Assembly: GCA_023229795.1 (NCBI GenBank) | Contig: JALNYP010000039.1 | Span: 1 to 34,696 of the forward strand | Direction of reading: 5' to 3' | DNA length: 34,696 nt | Source of the DNA: Syntrophobacterales bacterium | GTDB lineage: Bacteria > Desulfobacterota > Desulfobaccia > Desulfobaccales > 0-14-0-80-60-11 | In this document: positions 23,278 through 31,404 of the stretch, one piece after another | How positions within the stretch are numbered: position 1 is the stretch's first letter | How the letters are laid out: each line of letters opens with the position of its first letter | Notes under the pieces: generated by a model | The model's database searches: none | Seen by the model: the letters and a program-made list of their open reading frames with translations, nothing else | What the model was told of the DNA's origin: nothing | Position numbers and translations under genes: made by a program

Positions 23278-24624
23278 ATGGACAAGACCGCTTCTTTATT
23301 CACGCCGCCCTTACCCCTGGCCGCCCGGCTGCGCCCCCGGAGCCTGGCCGAATTCGTCGGCCAGGAGCACCTGGTGGGTCCCGGGCGCCTGTTGTGGCGG
23401 TCGCTCAAGGCCGGCCGGCTCTTTTCCTCCATGATTTTCTGGGGCCCCCCGGGCAGCGGCAAGACCACCCTGGCCCGGGTCATGGCCGCGATGCTGAACT
23501 GCCACTTTGCCAGCCTGAGCGCGGTGATGTCCGGGGTGGCCGACCTGCGCAAGGTGGTGGAGGAGGCGAAGCGCTACCAGAACCAGGGCCGCCGCACCGT
23601 AGTCCTGATCGACGAAATCCACCGGTTCAACAAGGCCCAGCAGGACGCACTCCTGCCCCACGTTGAGGAGGGGCTCATCACCCTGGTGGGGGCCACCACC
23701 GAAAATCCCTATTTCGAGATCATCGGGCCGCTGCTGTCCCGGGCCCGGATCTTCATCTTCGAGCCCCTTACCGAGAAGCACCTCCGCACCATCCTGGCCC
23801 GGGCTCTGAAGGAGAAGGACCGGGGTTTGGGAGATATGAAGACCGAGGTCACCGGGGAGGCCCTGGATTACCTGGCCGCCATGGCCGGCGGTGACGCCCG
23901 GCGGGCCTTGACCGCCCTGGAGTTGGCGGTCTTGAGCACCGACCCCGGCGAGGGCGGCGTCATCCGGGTGGATTTGGCCGCGGCCCGGGAGTGCATGCCG
24001 CGGCGGGACCTGATGTACGACCGGGCCGGCGACGCCCATTATGACACCGTCAGCGCCTTCATCAAGAGCGTCCGGGGCTCGGACGTCGACGCGGCCCTCT
24101 ACTGGCTGGCCCGGATGCTGGAAGCGGGAGAGGACCCCCGCTTCATCATGCGCCGGCTCCTCATCCTGGCCTCCGAAGATATCGGCCTGGCCGACCCCAA
24201 CGCCCTGGTGCAGGCGGCCGCGGCCTCCCAGGCCTTAACCTGGGTGGGGCTGCCAGAAGGCCAGTACCACCTGGCCCAGGCCACAATCTACCTGGCCCTG
24301 GCCCCGAAGAGCAACTCCACGCAGGCCTACTTTAAGGCCAAGGCGGCCCTGGAGGACCAGGGCGCTACCCGGGTGCCGGCGCCCCTGCAGGACGCCCACC
24401 GGGACCGGCAAGGCCTGGGGCACGGCCAGGGCTATCTCTATCCCCACGATTTCCCCGGCCATTGGGTGGAGCAGGAATATCTGCCGCCGGACCTCAAGGC
24501 CCCGAGCTTTTACGAACCGGGTCCCGAAGGCGCGGAGCCGGACCTGGCGGCCCGCTGGCGGGCCTTGAAAAGCCGGGGCAAAAAACCGGACTTGCCGGAA
24601 GGCGGATCGGGAGAGAACCCTTAA
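23278..24624 (+). CDS. rarA: Replication-associated recombination AAA+ ATPase RarA (MgsA)
   Basis: This 448-residue clamp-loader-like ATPase acts at stalled replication forks. The start region PLAARLRPRSLAEFVGQEHL is typical. Walker A is GPPGSGKT (56-63), Walker B is VLIDEIHRFNKAQQDALLPHVE, described by its key DEIHRFNK core, and sensor 1 is GATTENPYFE. The C-terminal tetramerisation part (SEDIGLADP, YLALAPKSNSTQAYF, GQGYLYPHDF) is complete, with a short Gly/Lys-rich tail. No Shine-Dalgarno is present; CTGACCA heptamers lie directly before the ATG. An internal ATG does not look better. Confidence 0.95.
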   Translation: MDKTASLFTPPLPLAARLRPRSLAEFVGQEHLVGPGRLLWRSLKAGRLFSSMIFWGPPGSGKTTLARVMAAMLNCHFASLSAVMSGVADLRKVVEEAKRYQNQGRRTVVLIDEIHRFNKAQQDALLPHVEEGLITLVGATTENPYFEIIGPLLSRARIFIFEPLTEKHLRTILARALKEKDRGLGDMKTEVTGEALDYLAAMAGGDARRALTALELAVLSTDPGEGGVIRVDLAAARECMPRRDLMYDRAGDAHYDTVSAFIKSVRGSDVDAALYWLARMLEAGEDPRFIMRRLLILASEDIGLADPNALVQAAAASQALTWVGLPEGQYHLAQATIYLALAPKSNSTQAYFKAKAALEDQGATRVPAPLQDAHRDRQGLGHGQGYLYPHDFPGHWVEQEYLPPDLKAPSFYEPGPEGAEPDLAARWRALKSRGKKPDLPEGGSGENP

Positions 24625-24817
24625 CCAGGGCCATTGCCACCCGCCCAGGTTGATTCGGGAATTTAATCACTTGAGGTCATCTGCCCCTGCAATAAAAACG
24701 CAAAAAATTATGGGGCCGACGCCACCGCGCGGCATGGACTTTGGGCCGAAAGTGATTATGTTGGAAATATACCGTCAAGGGGGGAGCACCACTTTGTCAA
24801 AAGGAGGTGCCAAGACC

Positions 24818-25168
24818 ATGTCACGCATACTGTTTGCCGACAGCGAGCCTCATATCCAGCAGTTGTGCCTGGAGGAGTTGCAGGACGAGGGCTATGAGGT
24901 CAAGGTGACGGGCAAAGGCGCGGAAGTCGTGCGCCTGGTGGAGTCCTTTAAGCCCGACATGGTCATTATGGAAGTGCTCCTGCCGGATATGTCCGGGGTA
25001 GAGACCGGACGCATGATCAAGGGCACCAACCGCAAAACCCGCGTGATTCTCTATTCCTACCTCTCTCCGCCTCAGGACCTTTCCAGTTGGGGCGCCGATG
25101 ATTTCGTGGTAAAATCCCCTAATCTGGATCGTCTGAAAGCTGCAGTGCGCCGGTTACTGGCCGCCTAG
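24818..25168 (+). CDS. Single-domain receiver protein with Glu at the phospho-acceptor site
   Basis: This 116-residue stand-alone response-regulator receiver has no output domain. The fold is clear: ILFADSEPHIQQL, then PDMVIMEVLLPDMSG, then VILYSYLS, then DDFVVKSPNLDRL with the conserved Lys. In a normal receiver the residue before 'V-x-LP' is the phosphorylated Asp; here it is Glu52. The protein is therefore probably not phosphorylated and may be locked in an active-like state. The start with AAGGAGGTG ten bases upstream is certain. It leads a tight operon with an MTH1187-family gene and dnaJ (gaps of 24 and 2 bases), suggesting a role in a stress or chaperone setting. Confidence 0.88.
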   Translation: MSRILFADSEPHIQQLCLEELQDEGYEVKVTGKGAEVVRLVESFKPDMVIMEVLLPDMSGVETGRMIKGTNRKTRVILYSYLSPPQDLSSWGADDFVVKSPNLDRLKAAVRRLLAA

Positions 25169-25192
25169 GCGCCCGCTTCTCCGGAGGTAAGC

Positions 25193-25492
25193 ATGGCCAT
25201 TATGGAAATCAGCGTGGTCCCGTTGGGACTGGGGGATACCAGTGTGGGCGATTTCGTCGCCGACGTCATCCGGTATCTCCAGAGCGAAGGCATCCCCTAT
25301 GAACTCACGGACATGGGCACCCTGATCAACGGGCACTCGGCCCGGCTGCTCAAGGTGGCTCAGGTCCTGCACGAACTCCCCTTTGACCGGGGCGTGATGC
25401 GCGTGGTCACGCACATCACTATTGACGATCGCCGGGATAAAGAGGTACACTTACACGATAAGGTAAAATCTGTTTTAGGAAGAATTAAGTAA
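25193..25492 (+). CDS. MTH1187 / YqgV-family thiamine-binding-type protein
   Basis: This 99-residue ferredoxin-like-fold protein of the MTH1187 family has members that bind thiamine or its relatives. It opens with IMEISVVPLGLGDTSVGDFVA and has YELTDMGTLINGH in the middle, both signature segments. GGAGG lies seven bases before the ATG. It ends two bases before dnaJ begins, so the two are translated from one mRNA. I know of no established functional link between this family and DnaJ. Confidence 0.88.
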   Translation: MAIMEISVVPLGLGDTSVGDFVADVIRYLQSEGIPYELTDMGTLINGHSARLLKVAQVLHELPFDRGVMRVVTHITIDDRRDKEVHLHDKVKSVLGRIK

Positions 25493-25494
25493 GT

Positions 25495-26676
25495 ATGGCT
25501 AACCAGAAAAGGGATTATTACCAGGTCCTGGGAGTACCCCGGGACGCTGGTGTCGATGACATCAAGAAGAAATACCGGCAGATAGCCCTCAAGTATCATC
25601 CGGACCGCAATCCCGGCGACCAGAGCGCCGAAGAGAAGTTCAAAGAGGCCGCCGAAGCTTACGAGGTCCTGCACGACCCCGAAAAGCGCCGCCTCTATGA
25701 CACTTACGGCCACGAGGGCCTGTCTTCCAGCGGCTTTACCGGCTTCCGGGATTTCTCCGATATCTTCAGCTCTTTCAGCGATATCTTCGGCGACGTCTTC
25801 GGCTTCGGAAGTTTCGGTGGCGGCTTCGGTGGCGGCGGGCCCCGGCCCCAGCAGGGCAATGACCTGCGCTATGATCTGACCCTGGATTTTTTGGACGCGG
25901 CCCTGGGCACCGAAGTGACCGTGGAAGTCCCCCGGGTGGTCAACTGCCGCACCTGCGGCGGCAGCGGCGCCAAACCCGGAACCAAACGCGTGCCCTGCCC
26001 CCAATGCGGCGGCCGGGGTGTGGTCTCCCGCAGCCACGGCATCTTCCAGATCACCACCACCTGTCCCCGCTGCCAGGGCATGAAGGAGTTTGTCGCCGAA
26101 GCCTGCCCCACCTGCAACGGCGAAGGCCGCCTCCGGGAAAAGAAGAAGCTCAAGGTGAAGATCCCGCCCGGCATGGACAGCGGCACCCACCTGGTCATGC
26201 CCGGTGAAGGCAACGGCGGCGTCCACGGCGGGCCTCCCGGGGATTTATACATCGTCATGCACGTCCGGCCCCACGAGTTTTTCCAGCGCGAGGGCAACGA
26301 CCTGCACCTCAAAGTGCCGGTCTCCTTCGTCCAGGCGGCCCTGGGCACCCGCTTCACCATCCCCACCCTGAAAGCCACCCACGAACTGGTGATCCCGCCG
26401 GGCACCCAACCCGGAGAGGTGATCCGGCTCAAGGGCGAGGGGGTCCCTTACCCCAAGGGCAGCCGCAAGGGTGACCTGCTGGTCGAGGTCGTGGTCACCA
26501 TTCCCCGGAACCTCAGCGCCCGCCAGCAGCATCTCCTCGATGAACTGGCCAAAGAAGAGCCCGCGCCCCACGTCCAGCCGGAAGGCGCCCAGCCCCACGA
26601 CGAGGGCCTCTTCAAAAAGCTGTGGCACACCATCACCGAATCCATCGCCGACAATAAACGCGAACAGAAAAAGTAA
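25495..26676 (+). CDS. dnaJ: Chaperone DnaJ
   Basis: This is the Hsp40 co-chaperone that loads substrates on DnaK (393 residues). The J-domain (about 6-70) has the essential HPD (35-37). A Gly/Phe-rich linker follows (about 78-120). The zinc domain has four CxxCxG-type elements (CRTCGGSG, CPQCGGRG, CPRCQG, CPTCNGEG), and the C-terminal substrate-binding domains are complete. It is translated right after the MTH1187 gene. No dnaK or grpE is adjacent; the organism probably has a main dnaK-dnaJ locus elsewhere, or this one is separated from it. A clear hairpin follows the stop codon. Confidence 0.95.
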   Translation: MANQKRDYYQVLGVPRDAGVDDIKKKYRQIALKYHPDRNPGDQSAEEKFKEAAEAYEVLHDPEKRRLYDTYGHEGLSSSGFTGFRDFSDIFSSFSDIFGDVFGFGSFGGGFGGGGPRPQQGNDLRYDLTLDFLDAALGTEVTVEVPRVVNCRTCGGSGAKPGTKRVPCPQCGGRGVVSRSHGIFQITTTCPRCQGMKEFVAEACPTCNGEGRLREKKKLKVKIPPGMDSGTHLVMPGEGNGGVHGGPPGDLYIVMHVRPHEFFQREGNDLHLKVPVSFVQAALGTRFTIPTLKATHELVIPPGTQPGEVIRLKGEGVPYPKGSRKGDLLVEVVVTIPRNLSARQQHLLDELAKEEPAPHVQPEGAQPHDEGLFKKLWHTITESIADNKREQKK

Positions 26677-26681
26677 ATCAT

Positions 26682-26716
26682 AAGGGCGCCGCCAGTGGGC
26701 GGCGCCCTTGCCTTCC
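26682..26716 (+). terminator. Terminator-like hairpin after dnaJ
   Basis: Twelve-base perfect arms AAGGGCGCCGCC and GGCGGCGCCCTT surround an AGTG loop, followed by a pyrimidine-rich stretch with few Ts. It starts five bases after the dnaJ stop. Confidence 0.7.
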
Positions 26717-26821
26717 TCCTCGGCGTGTTTACCTTAAAACATATTTAAAAGCGTTTTTCTCATCACGGCTCGCGGCCGGGGAAGCCAGGATCCATCGGCT
26801 TTTTGCCGCCGACTATTTCTG

Positions 26822-26851
26822 TTGACATTCGCTTCCGCCGCGGGTAATGAT
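26822..26851 (+). promoter_or_regulatory. Candidate promoter of the korAB-like operon
   Basis: A perfect -35, TTGACA (26822-26827), is followed after 17-18 bases by TAATGAT (26845-26851), about 40 bases before the start codon. The -10 is weak. Confidence 0.45.
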
Positions 26852-26889
26852 TAACCTTCCTTCCGGTCTGTACCGGGAAAGGCGAAGCT

Positions 26890-28596
26890 ATGGCCATTGA
26901 TCTGAACATCGTGATCGGCGGCGCCGCCGGCCAGGGAGTCCACGTCATTACGGGGCTCCTGGCCCGGATTATGGTGCGGCAAGGCTGCCGGGTCCTCTAT
27001 GTCCAGGATTACCAGTCCCGCATCCGGGGCGGCCATCTCTTTAACCGCATCCGCGTCGCGGATCATCCCCTCGTGTCCTCCCGGGAGGGCATCGATCTGT
27101 TGGTAGCCTTAAACCAGGAAACCGTAGCCCTCCACCGCCAGGAGCTATGGCCGCACGGGGTGATCATTTACGATGCCTCGATGGTCAGCGACTTGCCCCC
27201 GGGGGTGCAGACCCTCCCCCTCAAGGCCGGCGAGCTCTTGCCCGAGAAAAAGGCCGCGGCAGTGGCCATCAATGCCGGGGCCTCCGGCGCGATTTTGGGG
27301 CTCTTGAAGCTGCCCCTGGAACCTTTCGTGGCCTTGCTGATGGAGACCTTTAAGGGGAAAGGGCAGGACGTGGTGGAGTGGGACCGCCTGGCCGCCACCG
27401 CGGGATTCCGGCAGGGCGAAGCATTAGGCAACCACCATTCCCTGGCGTCTATCACCCCGCCGGCCCAGCCCCGCATCCTGATCAGCGGCCATGAGGCCGT
27501 GGCCCTGGGGGCCCTGGCCGCGGGCCTGCAATTTGTCAGCGGCTATCCCATGACCCCCTGGAGCAGCGTCTTGAATGCGGTGGGAAGCCGGGCCGACCGC
27601 TGGGGCGTGGTGGTGGAACAGGCCGAAGACGAGATCGCGGCCATCAATATGGCCCTCGGCGCTTCCTATGCCGGCGTCCGGGCCCTGACCGGGAGCTCCG
27701 GCGGCGGTTTTGCTTTGATGGTGGAGGCCCTGGGCCTGGCCGGCTGCTCGGAGACACCGCTGGTCATCATCGAATCTCAGCGTCCCGGCCCCAGCACCGG
27801 CCTGCCCACCCGCACTTCGCAAGGCGACCTCAGTTTCGTGCTCTCCGCCGGCCAGGATGACTTTCCCCGGGCGGTCCTGGCCCCGGGCTCCCCGGCCCAG
27901 GCCTTCGCCCTGACGGCCCGGGCCTTCAATCTGGCTGATCGCTATCAACTGCCGGTATTCGTCCTCACCGACCAGTACCTGGCGGATACCAATGTCACCC
28001 TGGAGCCGGGGGATTTCCCCGATCAAGTCGAGATCGACCGGGCTCTCCTTACCGACGAAGGTGCGGGCCCCTACGAGCGCTATGCCCTGACCGGCTCCGG
28101 CATTTCGCCCCGGCGCCGGCCCGGCTTCGGGCCGGTAGTGGTGGCCGACTCCGACGAGCACACCCCGGACGGCCATCTCACCGAAGACCTGGAGGTGCGG
28201 GTCAAGATGCACGACAAGCGCCTGCGCAAGCTCAAGGGGCTGGGGCAGGAGTTGGGCGGCATCACCACGGCCGGACCCGCCGACGCCCCCCTGGCCCTGG
28301 CCTGCTGGGGCTCCAGCCTGGGGCCGGTCGAGGAGGCGGTGACCCGCCTCAACCATGAGAAGACCCCGGCCCGGATGGTGCATTTCAGCGAACTCTGGCC
28401 CTTTCCGGCCGCGGCGGTCAGCGCCGCCCTGGGCAAGCCCCAAAAACTGGTGATGGTCGAGATGAACGCCACCGGCCAGTGTAATCGCCTGCTGCGCCAG
28501 GAGACGGGAATTACCGCCGATCACCTGCTGCTCAAGTATGACGGGGCTCCTTTCACCCCGGAGTATATCCTCCGGGCCCTGGCCGGCCAGGTTTAA
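26890..28596 (+). CDS. 2-oxoacid:ferredoxin oxidoreductase, fused gamma-alpha subunit
   Basis: This 568-residue protein fuses a gamma domain (about 5-185, IVIGGAAGQGVHVITGLLAR, SRIRGGHLFNRIRV) to an alpha domain (about 195-568, FVSGYPMTPWSSVLNA, EQAEDEIAAINMALGASYAG, LTGSSGGGFALM). With the next gene's beta subunit it would oxidatively decarboxylate a 2-oxoacid to an acyl-CoA, reducing ferredoxin, or run in reverse. The fused form is usually called KorA-like, but substrate choice (2-oxoglutarate, indolepyruvate or branched-chain) cannot be decided here. No separate ferredoxin-type delta subunit is present. GC content and codon use match the surroundings. Confidence 0.93.
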   Translation: MAIDLNIVIGGAAGQGVHVITGLLARIMVRQGCRVLYVQDYQSRIRGGHLFNRIRVADHPLVSSREGIDLLVALNQETVALHRQELWPHGVIIYDASMVSDLPPGVQTLPLKAGELLPEKKAAAVAINAGASGAILGLLKLPLEPFVALLMETFKGKGQDVVEWDRLAATAGFRQGEALGNHHSLASITPPAQPRILISGHEAVALGALAAGLQFVSGYPMTPWSSVLNAVGSRADRWGVVVEQAEDEIAAINMALGASYAGVRALTGSSGGGFALMVEALGLAGCSETPLVIIESQRPGPSTGLPTRTSQGDLSFVLSAGQDDFPRAVLAPGSPAQAFALTARAFNLADRYQLPVFVLTDQYLADTNVTLEPGDFPDQVEIDRALLTDEGAGPYERYALTGSGISPRRRPGFGPVVVADSDEHTPDGHLTEDLEVRVKMHDKRLRKLKGLGQELGGITTAGPADAPLALACWGSSLGPVEEAVTRLNHEKTPARMVHFSELWPFPAAAVSAALGKPQKLVMVEMNATGQCNRLLRQETGITADHLLLKYDGAPFTPEYILRALAGQV

Positions 28597-28606
28597 GGAG
28601 GGCGCC

Positions 28607-29461
28607 ATGTTGCCGATTTCTCTCTACGACAGCATCGAGCCGGCCTGGTGTTCGGGCTGCGGCAATTTCGGCATGCTCAAGGCCTTTAAACAGGCCCTGG
28701 CCGAGTTGGACATCCGGCCCGAGGAGATCGTGGTGGTCTCGGGCATCGGCCAATCGGGGAAATTTCCCCACTACCTGAAGTGCAATATGTTTAACGGCAT
28801 TCACGGCCGCACCCTGCCGGTGGCCACCGGCTGCCGCCTGGCCAATCATGAGATGAAGGTGGTGGCTGAGGCCGGCGACGGCGACTGCTACGGCGAAGGC
28901 GGCAACCACCTGCTGGCCGCGCTGCGGCGCAACCCCGATCTCACCCTGGTGGTGCACAACAACCAGGTTTACGCCCTGACCAAGGGCCAAGCCTCGCCCA
29001 CCAGCGACCTGGGCTACAAGACCCTGTTGCAGCCCCATGGCGTGGGTTATCCGCCGCTGCACGCCCTGGCCATCGCGGTGGCCCAGAACTGTTCCTGGGT
29101 GGGCCGGGGCTTTGCCGGGAGGGCGGCGCACCTCACCGGCCTCTACCAGCAGGCTCTGACTCATAAGGGCTTTTCCATCTTAGAAGTGTTGCAGCCGTGC
29201 GTAACTTTCAATAAGATTAATACATACCAGTGGTATGAACAGCGGGTCTATGACGTGGAGCAAGAACCGGACTACGATCCCGCCAACGAGCGCTGGGCTT
29301 ACCAGAAGGCCAAGGAATGGGGGGAGCGCATCCCTATCGGGGTGATCTACCGTCATCCCCGGCCCATCCTGGAGGAGCTGCATCCGCCGCTCAAGGATGG
29401 GCCTTTGGTGCGACAACAACCGGAACGCCCCGTCAGGGAGCTTCTGGCCGACTTCATCTAA
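28607..29461 (+). CDS. 2-oxoacid:ferredoxin oxidoreductase, beta subunit (TPP-binding)
   Basis: This 284-residue catalytic subunit carries the thiamine-diphosphate site (EAGDGDCYGEGGNHLLAALR, then NNQVYALTKGQASPTS). The cysteines Cys15 and Cys18 in WCSGCG and Cys198 in QPCVTFN are the usual ligands of its [4Fe-4S] cluster, together with a further Cys such as the one in LKCNMF. I took the ATG at 28607, which has AAGGAGG seven bases upstream, ten bases after the alpha stop. An earlier in-frame start would add an alpha-overlapping leader. The C-terminal extension (about 220-284) is of the KorB kind. Confidence 0.94.
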   Translation: MLPISLYDSIEPAWCSGCGNFGMLKAFKQALAELDIRPEEIVVVSGIGQSGKFPHYLKCNMFNGIHGRTLPVATGCRLANHEMKVVAEAGDGDCYGEGGNHLLAALRRNPDLTLVVHNNQVYALTKGQASPTSDLGYKTLLQPHGVGYPPLHALAIAVAQNCSWVGRGFAGRAAHLTGLYQQALTHKGFSILEVLQPCVTFNKINTYQWYEQRVYDVEQEPDYDPANERWAYQKAKEWGERIPIGVIYRHPRPILEELHPPLKDGPLVRQQPERPVRELLADFI

Positions 29462-29474
29462 AGAGGGCATAACT

Positions 29475-29642
29475 ATGGTAGCAGAAAAAGAAATCAGTTC
29501 CTGGGATATCCTCAGGGGACCCAATCGCATTTTTTTAGAGGAAGACTACGGCTCCAAGATGAATCTCCTGATCTACACCCTCACCTGGGCGGTGGAGATC
29601 GGGCTCTGTTTTGCCTTTGCCATCTCCTATCTCCGGGGCTAA
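29475..29642 (+). CDS. 55-residue single-helix membrane protein
   Basis: I do not recognise this small protein. An acidic, polar N-terminus (about 1-28, with SSWDILRGPNRIFLEED) is followed by one strongly hydrophobic helix (about 29-52) and a short Arg-Gly end. AAGAGGG lies eight bases before the ATG, and it begins 13 bases after the beta-subunit gene, so it is part of the same operon. It may tether or regulate the oxidoreductase at the membrane; that is inference from position only. Codon use is like that of its neighbours. Confidence 0.75.
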   Translation: MVAEKEISSWDILRGPNRIFLEEDYGSKMNLLIYTLTWAVEIGLCFAFAISYLRG

Positions 29643-29902
29643 GGCCAAAGCCGTAAAATAAGCCGGGCAGGCTGAAGCCTGCCGCGGCAAAATCTTGATG
29701 ATCGCCCCTCGGCTTTTCCGGCCCGGGGGTTGCGACAGCCGCGCCCGCGCCAGGGTAAAAATTATCTACCCCAGGCGGCGCCTGGCCTGGGCGGGGATTA
29801 AGAGGTGCGCCCCGACGCAGGCTGGCCGGGTTTGTAAAGGCAAGGTTTGCTGAGGCGGCCCTGAGTTTGTGAAAATTAGTATAAATAATTTGCTAATATT
29901 CA
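29643..29902. other. GC-rich non-coding stretch after the korAB-like operon
   Basis: This stretch of about 260 bases has no credible gene. It holds a hairpin at 29662-29688 and several GC-rich self-complementary segments around 29773-29806 (for example CCAGGC-GGC-GCCTGG), then turns AT-rich from about 29870. It could be a non-coding RNA or eroded repeat DNA. I match it to no known RNA. Confidence 0.4.
29662..29688. repeat. Palindrome downstream of the korAB-like operon
   Basis: GGCAGGC-TGAA-GCCTGCC (29666-29683) is extended by GCCG/CGGC with one bulged base. No T-run follows, so it is a hairpin element rather than a sure terminator. Confidence 0.6.
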
Positions 29903-29931
29903 TTGAAATAAACCTAACCTAGGCTTAAAAT
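29903..29931 (+). promoter_or_regulatory. Sigma-70 promoter upstream of the U32 gene
   Basis: TTGAAA (29903-29908) and TAAAAT (29926-29931) are spaced by exactly 17 bases in an AT-rich island. Each differs from consensus at one position. Transcription would start near 29938, giving a leader of about 180 bases. Confidence 0.65.
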
Positions 29932-29937
29932 ATAGGC

Positions 29938-30118
29938 TGAGGAGAAACCTCTGAAGACGATTTACTGCCGGGACCCTTTAACGAGAAAGGCCCCGGCGGC
30001 ATTAAGGCGCGTGACAGGAACCCACCACCTCTGGGGGTTACCACAGGCACTGGCGTAAGGAAGTTCGCAGAGCCGAGGGACCTTTTGCGGCGAAGGCTCA
30101 GGGAGGTGTGGTGAAATC
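29938..30118 (+). ncRNA. Candidate structured leader RNA of the U32-family gene
   Basis: The leader can fold into an 11-bp hairpin (29967-29997), a 7-bp hairpin (30019-30039) and a 5-bp stem (30070-30074 with 30095-30099). Its early ACCTCTGA (29947-29954) can pair with TCA-GG-GAGGT (30098-30107), which covers the GGAGG before the start codon. The same early bases can instead pair with GAGG at 29939-29942. A further stem, TTACCACA with TGTGGTGAA, is also possible. Alternative pairings around a ribosome site are what a translational switch would show. I tried known riboswitch classes from memory and none fits well. Confidence 0.45.
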
Positions 30119-31147
30119 ATGATTAATGAACTGTTAGCTCCGGGCGGCAGCCTGGAAATGGTGGAGGGCGTTCTCAAGAGCGGCGCCAACGCCGTTTACG
30201 TGGGCGCGAAAGGTTTCAGTCGCCGGAAGTGCGCCTGGGAACTGGAAGACAGCCAAATCGGCGAAGCGGTACGCATCGCGGCCGACTATCAGGGGAAAAT
30301 CCGGGTAGCCCTGAACGCGGAGATTCCGCCGGAAAAATTGCCCCTGCTGGTCCAAAAGGTTGAAAAGTACGCCCACTTCGGCGTCGAAGGGGTGATCGTC
30401 AAGACCCCGGCGGTGATGCAGGAAGTCCATCGGCTGTTCCCGGAATTGGTGATTCATGCCAGTGTAGGCTGTAACATCGAGACCCGGGAGGAAATGATCC
30501 GGTTCAAGGCTTACGGCGCCACCCAGTTGGTGGTTTCCACCGAAATCGACACGGTGGCCAAGCTGGCGCGGTTCAAGCGGGAAGCCGACGAGTTGGGGCT
30601 CTTAACCGAGGTCTTGATCCACGGCAACCGCTGCATCGGCGGGGTCGGGAACTGCCTGTTCCACGAACTCATCGCCGACTCTTACATCCGCAAGGTCTAT
30701 AAGGATGAAGAGGGCAACGAGATTGAGGAATACGAAGGTTGGCCGGACCGCAGCGGCAGTTGTTTCCGGCTGTGCCTCTTGACCGACGAGCAGCGGCGTA
30801 AAATCCTGGTCAAGCGGGGTCAGCCGCCGGAAAGGATTGACGCCATCAACGAGCGGGTGCGGCTCCACCCTAACGTCGCCTTTGGAATCCTGGGAGACGA
30901 GTTGAAGGCTTATCTGGACCTGGGACTGGCCACGGTAAAAGTCCAGGGCCGGGAGTATGCGGTCGCCATGATCTCCCGGATGATCGGCTGTTACCGCCAG
31001 CTCATCGATGCCCACATGCGGGGCGAAGACATCAACGGGGCCTTTTACCAGCGGATTCAGGACACTCTGGCGGCTTTGGTGGCCGAGCGGGATCAGGCCC
31101 GGATGGAAAAGACCAAGGAACTTCACCGGAACATTGTCGGGTTGTAA
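30119..31147 (+). CDS. U32-family protein (UbiU/TrhP-like, probable Fe-S)
   Basis: This 342-residue protein is of the peptidase U32 family, many of whose members are tRNA- or quinone-hydroxylation factors rather than proteases. The N-terminus ELLAPGGSLEMVEGVLKSGA and the AVYVGAKGFSRR segment are diagnostic. Cys172, Cys179, Cys215 and Cys219 resemble the four-cysteine [4Fe-4S] set of UbiU/UbiV. It is a single gene with its own promoter, a long structured leader and a strong terminator. The nearest GGAGG lies 12 bases before the ATG, unusually far, which fits control by leader folding. The substrate is unknown. Confidence 0.88.
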   Translation: MINELLAPGGSLEMVEGVLKSGANAVYVGAKGFSRRKCAWELEDSQIGEAVRIAADYQGKIRVALNAEIPPEKLPLLVQKVEKYAHFGVEGVIVKTPAVMQEVHRLFPELVIHASVGCNIETREEMIRFKAYGATQLVVSTEIDTVAKLARFKREADELGLLTEVLIHGNRCIGGVGNCLFHELIADSYIRKVYKDEEGNEIEEYEGWPDRSGSCFRLCLLTDEQRRKILVKRGQPPERIDAINERVRLHPNVAFGILGDELKAYLDLGLATVKVQGREYAVAMISRMIGCYRQLIDAHMRGEDINGAFYQRIQDTLAALVAERDQARMEKTKELHRNIVGL

Positions 31148-31195
31148 TTTGCACCAATTTTGTCGCTAAACCCGCAAATTTTCCTTTTTGTATTG

Positions 31196-31228
31196 AAAAG
31201 CCTGCCCTATAATGGGGCAGGCTTTTTT
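31196..31228 (+). terminator. Strong intrinsic terminator after the U32 gene
   Basis: The stem AAAAGCCTGCCC/GGGCAGGCTTTT has twelve base pairs and a seven-base loop, and ends in six Ts. It is about 50 bases past the stop codon. Confidence 0.9.
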
Positions 31229-31404
31229 ATGCCGCAGGCGTTCGAACAGAAGTTCAGAGGGCCCGGCCTCTTCCTGGGGAGGCAGAGTCGGGCCAGGGTT
31301 CTCCAGGCTTTCCGGGAGCATGCCGGTCAGCCCGGAAAGCCGGAGCCGGCAGGGATGCTCAGGCCGCCGCGGGCAACTTATCAGGTATGAGGCGATGACC
31401 TGCT

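Noticed and set aside
30036..30110. A c-di-GMP-I (GEMM) riboswitch, from the partial match CACAGG...GTAA...CGCAGAGCC
   Set aside because: The short motif match is tempting, but the second stem pairs poorly, the expected adenine run is absent and the 3' half does not fit. It needs a covariance-model scan.
29938..30118. 6S RNA, signal-recognition-particle RNA or RNase P RNA
   Set aside because: Length is near that of 6S RNA, but there is no terminator before the following gene, and the conserved cores of SRP RNA and RNase P RNA are missing.
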